Source of the DNA: Letharia columbiana
Taxonomy: Eukaryota > Ascomycota > Lecanoromycetes > Lecanorales > Parmeliaceae
Reading direction: 5' to 3'
Length of the DNA stretch: 64,000 nt
NCBI RefSeq assembly: GCF_014066305.1
Contig: NW_023501052.1
Span: 186,001 to 250,000, forward strand
Part shown: positions 59,105 to 64,000 of the stretch, piece after piece
Layout: each line of letters starts with the position of its first letter
Numbering within the stretch: the first letter of the stretch is position 1
Program-made: the position numbers and the translations under genes
Notes under the pieces: model-generated
The model's input: the letters and a program-made list of their open reading frames with translations, nothing else
Database searches by the model: none
Told to the model about the DNA's origin: nothing

Positions 59105-59885
59105 GGTTTGCTGTGTTGATTGAATGTGGAGGCAATGCTGCTGATTGTTATTCTTACAGGGATCCTGATGTTGAGGTTTATAGCATGGATATCACGAGCG
59201 GTGTAGGGAGTATATATGACACGGCGAAGGCCTCGGCCAGGGCATGACATGGGAGGGATAACATAACCGGGGTATCTAGCTGTTGCACATAGAGGGGTAA
59301 ACGCGTCCATTCAGGGTCTAAAAACAGGGTTTTGACTCTGGTCATGCTGTATGGCCCCGCCATGCAGCTTTGCAGGGACCAATGAGGAATCTTCGTTCAC
59401 GGTCTAGAAACAGGGTTTAAATCTGATGATGCTGTATGGCCCGTACCTTCGGTTGTCGGCATCACGGGACTTATTGGATGTAAGACTGCAGATCGGGATC
59501 GACGATGCTTGGAATTCGAACTTCGAGGTGAGAGTTGGACAGCAGTGGTGGCAGTAGGAGAGGTTAGGGTATCAAAAGGTAGCACAAGACCGGTCAACGG
59601 TTAGAATAGCTCGCAACATCTGCTGAGCCTTCAGTTCTAAACGATTGTTTTGATTCTCCCAGTTTCTTTGCGAAATAGAGAGCCGATCAAGCTGCCATCG
59701 CTGCAACTCGCCCCATTGACGGCAGTCTTCTATCCGAAGGTCTGGCCCTTACTCTTGATTACCTGAGGGTGTTGACCAGTGATACCACAGATCGGAAGCG
59801 GCTGCATGAAGTGATAGAACGATCTGGATCGGTTGGAGATAACTGTAGATGCTGGCACTCGATCCAGAAAGCTGTATTCAGGGCT
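59105..59885. other. Intergenic region
   Basis: Promoter of the Con-6-like gene and 3' flank of the E2 gene. A diverged direct repeat appears around 59310-59350 and 59396-59435 (both contain cagggtt, ctgatgat/ctggtcat, gctgtatggccc). No gene is supported. Confidence 0.45.
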
Positions 59886-61435
59886 TCATCTGAGCCTCGT
59901 CATCATCAGCGCTGGTTCTTCGACGAAGACTCTGACTCGCTCGGCCATTCTTGCCATTGTTGCACCGTCCACGACGCGATGATCAGCGCTCCAGCTAAAA
60001 TTCATAATCTCTTTCTTGACCACATGGTCTTGGTCGTCGAATGCTGGAACTATCCTGGCTTTTCCAATGCCCAAGATAGCAACCTCGCTTTGAACAAGGA
60101 CTGGAGCCACATATGTGCCGCCTATGCTACCAACGTTGCTCACTGTGACGGTACCGCCTGTCAGATCGGTGACAGAGAGTTTTCCATGCTTCGCGAGCGC
60201 TTGGAGCCGGGAGACTTCTAACGCAATGTCCAAAATCGATCTCGCGGAAACATCCTTTATGTTCGGTACCAGGAGCCCTTGAGGAGTGTCCATGGCCACT
60301 CCAATGTTATGCTTCTCGCGCATCACAAGCTTCGGTGTATTCTCTCCAGTTCCTGTATCAACTCGAGCGTTTAGGAGAGGGAATTCCTCCAAAGCCAAAG
60401 ACACCGCTTTGATTACAAAGTGCAGGTACGAAAGCCTTCGAGCACTCGATGGCTTGTTATTTAAGCGCTGACGGAGTGTGGACAGCGCAGTCACATCAAT
60501 CTCATCAGCATAGAGGAAATGGGGGATGCTGAGAGACCTTGTCATCGTCTTGAACATTTGGGTCTGGACGGGTGTGAGCGAAATCGGATTTTCCACTTGG
60601 GCTGGATCTGGATTAGATGATTCTCGCGTATTCTGTGGTTGGATCGATTGGGTAGTCCCTGTTTTTTGAGCTGCTACAAGCTTGTGGACATCATCTTTGG
60701 TTACGCGTCCGTCTTTGCCGGTACCTGTGACATTTGCTATATTCACGTTTAGTTCTTTAAGAAGACCTCGAACAGCAGGTGTGGCGAGTGCTGCACTTTT
60801 CTCCACGGGAGCTTGGTCTTTTGCTTCCACGGGCGTCTCAAGCCGCAGCTCTGGAGCTTTCTGCGGCTGCTGTGGGTCTGACGGAGATCCTGCTTGCTCA
60901 GCTGGAGGGGCCAAGATGGCCTCATCTTCGGGCGAGATGTCGCTTTGAACGTCGATGTCGCAGAGTGGCTTCTCCGCTTCAGCTTCAGTATTTCCAAAAG
61001 GAGAGAAGACAAAATAATTACCTTGCCCACCTGCGCGACATCCTCGGCTTCGTAGTGCAACTTTTTAATCACTCCGTCAAACCTGGATGTTATCTGCTCG
61101 CTGTTAGTTGCTGCCATTGCCACTCGACCTGCGTAGCTGAGAGTACCTCTGTAGTAGCTTTATCAGACTGGACCTCGCAGATCTTGTCAAATTGCTCGAC
61201 GCGTGCCCCTGGCTCGACGAACCATTGTATGATCTGTACTTCTTTGATGCCTAAGACAACTGAGTGAAAGCACATCCAAGAGGAAGAGCCGAATCTCACC
61301 TTCGCCGATATCAGAGAGCAAGAATGGCCGCACTATAGCCTGCGGCAAAGAAGCGTGAAAGGTGCGGTGGAGAAGAGTACCATTTCGACTCATCCGGAAA
61401 AGGCATTGTCTGAATTGTAGCAGCGCGATTGTCAT
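59886..61435 (-). CDS. Branched-chain 2-oxoacid dehydrogenase E2 (lipoamide acyltransferase)
   Basis: Core acyltransferase of the mitochondrial complex that degrades Leu, Ile and Val 2-oxoacids, 464 residues. Exons: 61435-61300, 61250-61147, 61093-61022 and 60968-59886; introns 49-53 nt. An Arg/Ser-containing presequence (MTIALLQFRQCLFRMSRNG) precedes FLLSDIGEG. The lipoyl domain has the modified Lys in SDKATTE, joined across an intron to ITSRFDGV. A Pro/Ala linker leads to the E3-binding domain (ATPAVRGLLKELNV, GTGKDGRVTKDDV). The catalytic domain ends with SADHRVVDGA, bearing the HxxxDG active site. PHFLYADEIDVTAL fits BCKDH-E2 rather than pyruvate or oxoglutarate E2. An upstream in-frame Met (61513) is possible. 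Confidence 0.94.
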
Positions 61436-62458
61436 GATGGGTGACGCTCGAGAAATATAGACATCAGCATGTTTCCTGGCTGGCCTCAGCTGCGCTACGT
61501 AATCAAAGGGCAATGGTCGACTATTTATGCAATCACGCTCGTGACTGGCACGAGAAAGAAGCAGAGAAGGTACCTACCTAAATCAGTGTCAGGAGATGGG
61601 TTTCTCCATCCGGGAATACCCGATTTTAAGCGCCTGGGCCGAAGCTAGCGCTGAGACTAAAGGGTCTCAGTCCCTAGAACATTGACACGATTAAAGTCAA
61701 CGAGGATTACTTCGCCATCCAACGGCCAAACTCGAACCGATTTGATTGCAAACGACGAAATCGCTGGATATAAACCCGGGACTCAGCGCAAAACAAGAGA
61801 GCTACCGCCCCAAACTGCAAGCGTCGTCAACCGAGTGCATGCAACTCCTCTTTCTGTGGAGTCTTCCAGCAGAAAACCTCCAGCTAACATTACTATGGGT
61901 CACGCTTCAAGATTGAAGGTACGAGAGATCATCTACCAGCGTATTTCCCCTGTACGTTGAAGCCGGGTAATGGAATCAATGTTCAAACTATTCATTACTA
62001 TGTAAAACATCTTCGGCTTGGTCTTTAGTAGGCTTCTTGCCCGTATTCAATCAATTATTGAACAAGCATATCGTGGAGAGTTGAGACGTTCGGGCTTCAG
62101 ACCAATTCATTGGAAAGCTTGCTTTCTCAATGCTCAAGACTTGAAAACGAGAATGGGTGCTACGCTAAGAGGCTAGTGACCAATCAGATCATCGGATTCT
62201 ACCATTTTCAGTCTAAAACTCACCTTATTTCTTCATTTTCGATCTAAACGCGGGTGCACACGGGTACGTCCAAAAGAGGAAGCTGGAAAAGAACTTCAAA
62301 ATCCTCAAATCTACCTTTTTTGATTCCTTTTCTTTTATCAAAAATATGATAATAAAGTAAGTTTATAAAGTTATAGAGTTAATTATACGCTTTCAAATAA
62401 TGTAGCGTAGACGAAATTTGATAAAGTATTTGTAAAGATATACTAAACTAGTGAATTA

Positions 62459-62799
62459 TCGAGCTTGCGAGAAGAGCCTCTCCGGCAGGAGCCCTCGGAG
62501 AGCCCTCGGAGAGCCCCCGGAGGGTTAGGGGGTTTCAGGGGGTCTCCCCTGAGTATATCAATAACGTCTCTCGATTCTCAGGGTTAGACCCCTTAAATCC
62601 CTGAAGCCCTTCGGAGCTCTTTAGGGCTCTCCGAGAGCTTGTATCGGAGGGGCTGTCAAAGCAAGCTCGAAATCAATCAAATATCACTAAAAAATCAAAT
62701 TTCGAGCTTGCTTTGACAGCCCCTCCGATACAAGCTCTCGGAGAGCCTTAAAGAGCCCCCGAAGGGTCCGAGGGGTTTTAGGGGGTCTCCCTGAGAATC
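62459..62799. repeat. Large fold-back repeat with an extra direct partial copy
   Basis: Arms 62573-62673 and 62699-62799 are inverted copies of about 100 nt. The inner 47 nt (62627-62673 against 62699-62745) pair perfectly around a 25-nt AT-rich loop. A third, diverged copy at 62459-62552 lies in the same orientation as the right arm (cgagcttgc, agccctcggagagcccc, ggtttcagggggtctcccctgag). The arms repeat the words gagccc and ctcggagag. Confidence 0.92.
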
Positions 62800-63046
62800 A
62801 AATATAGTCAAAAACCAGTACTCGGCAAGCTTTTCACTACTGGGAAGCCCGCGCCCCAGCACATATTACTCATATCAGGGCTGCTATACTTTAATTTTCG
62901 CGATGGATGCAGAAGGACACAATTCATAATCGGATCAAAATGACAAAACAGAGCAATTGTTCCTGGGTTCGGCGGACATATACACAGACGAGTGTTTGTT
63001 CACAGCCGATTCCGAAATTTGACGTTTTAGTATGCAACATTAGGGG

Positions 63047-63686
63047 CTATCAAAGTTACTTCTGCTATTGCAAATAGTAACTATTTGACCCCATTTGCCA
63101 CCCGTCAGCCCTACGAATAGTAGATAGCAATAATTTTGAAGTAGCAGGTCCGACCTGCTACTTCACTCAATAGTTACTATTGAGTCTTAAAAACACGCTC
63201 TAAAGTAGTGTTATATACATATATCGCGCTATCGTCAAGTTCTTCCTCCTGTCAGTCCTTTTCTCTATCGACATGGCCAGAAAGAGCTTTCTTGCGAGAC
63301 GTCTTTGGGGTAGATATGATAACGGTGATGAGAAATAGCGACAGCAATGACTATGGGAAGAGGCAGTGGCTATAGTGCATAGATATAGGCATGCGCATGT
63401 GTTAGCAGCACCCCCACGGGGGCGCTGCGCGTTACGGGGGCCTACGGGCCTTTTAGGTCCAAATAGGGGTGTCTGGCTGATCAAGGCCTAGGTTTTTAGT
63501 GGTTGCTAATAGCTGGCATTTGTGCGGAGAAGATTTCTCCGTCGCCAAGGCCCTATGCATCAAAACGGTTAATAGGTATTTATGTTACGAATCGATTTGA
63601 TAGTTACTATCTAATAGTAAGGTGCTATCAAGGAACTGAACTACTTGAATATCGATGTTACTATTTGATAGAAGTAACTTTGATAG
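63047..63686. mobile_element. 640-bp non-autonomous element with terminal inverted repeats
   Basis: The left end ctatcaaagttacttct...aaatagtaac (63047-63081) is inverted at 63657-63686 with one 5-nt gap. Motifs of the type atagttactat recur near both ends (about 63076, 63170, 63600, 63655), like subterminal binding sites. A perfect 13-bp palindrome with 1-nt centre lies at 63138-63164. No transposase frame and no clear target duplication are seen. Confidence 0.75.
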
Positions 63687-64000
63687 TATTGCTGGCGATA
63701 CATGCGGGACGACGTTGTGCTCTTCTCAGTTACGATCTTGCAGTCCTAGCTACGTATCTGAGCCGAGGGGACCTTAGATGTAAGGAAGCTCGCGTGCAAG
63801 GCGCAGCGAAAAAGTCAAAATTTACCAAAGAGATGTATATCTTGCATTGCTAAGTTTGATGGGTACGGAAAGATGAAGGATATGACGCCTCCAACGTCGA
63901 GTTCTCTTCGCTGTTCTTGCTATTCACCCTTCTCGTGCCTGCCCCAGCCAAGTCCCAAACTCGATCCCAATCTCCTCAGGGCATATATACCTGCTTTACC

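Larger units (their letters stand above)
61436..64000. other. Gene-poor end with AT-rich patch and inverted-repeat elements
   Basis: No supported gene. An AT-rich patch (about 62330-62460) lies just before a GC-rich hairpin family (62459-62799), followed by a 640-bp element with inverted ends (63047-63686). Composition swings strongly, as in fungal repeat islands. Small frames (61682-61960, 63200-63484, 63503-63853) show no motif. Confidence 0.5.

Noticed and set aside
1..64000. tRNA, rRNA and CRISPR arrays
   Set aside because: No cloverleaf-like A/B box pair, rRNA block or spaced direct-repeat array was recognised by eye; a tRNA scan would be decisive.

Overview
The window is nuclear DNA of a filamentous ascomycete (Pezizomycotina). 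It has about twenty monocistronic protein genes, most split by 45-80 nt GT..AG introns with CTAAC/CTGAC-type branch sites. Family content is also typical: Zn2Cys6 regulator, RGS-LOV photoreceptor, Con-6-like peptide, SFT2, Gos1, Vps26, Cwf19. I cannot fix the class from sequence alone (Dothideomycetes or Leotiomycetes are plausible). There are no operons, rRNA or CRISPR arrays, and I recognised no tRNA. Exon joins were worked out by hand from frame and splice signals; in nearly every model the exon lengths sum to a multiple of three.

Layout. 1-2176: no gene. 2177-10222 (all minus): D-2-hydroxyacid dehydrogenase, Zn2Cys6 transcription factor, Cwf19 splicing factor. 10713-19308 (plus): GPN-loop GTPase, LARP1-like La-motif protein, a conserved mitochondrion-like fungal protein. 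21030-29490: SFT2 (minus), a bHLH regulator with a long intron-bearing leader (plus), an aldo-keto reductase with a possible mitochondrial presequence (minus). 30040-36946 is an accessory island: a Ser/Ala-rich GPI-type surface protein that looks frameshifted, two tandem C2H2 zinc-finger genes (the first decayed, the second carrying three 138-bp repeats), and a ten-exon gene I do not recognise. 37190-45294: BRCT/family X DNA polymerase (minus), secreted kelch membrane protein (plus), Atp10 (plus), Gos1 SNARE (minus), ribosomal protein uL29/L35 (plus). 46684-54490: RRM protein with a decaying 23-residue repeat tail (minus), RGS-LOV blue-light receptor (plus), gluconokinase (minus). 57148-61435: Vps26 (plus), Con-6-like peptide (minus), branched-chain 2-oxoacid dehydrogenase E2 (minus). 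61436-64000 has no gene but holds a large hairpin repeat and a 640-bp inverted-repeat element.

The genes do not form one pathway. SFT2, Gos1 and Vps26 all serve Golgi/endosome traffic; Atp10, BCKDH-E2 and possibly the AKR serve the mitochondrion; Cwf19, LARP, L35 and the RRM protein handle RNA and translation. The parts most worth attention are the RGS-LOV receptor, the zinc-finger repeat pair with a CAG-to-TAG nonsense change at a CpA site, the unrecognised ten-exon gene, and four inverted-repeat structures (10299-10544, 56712-56987, 62573-62799, 63047-63686).
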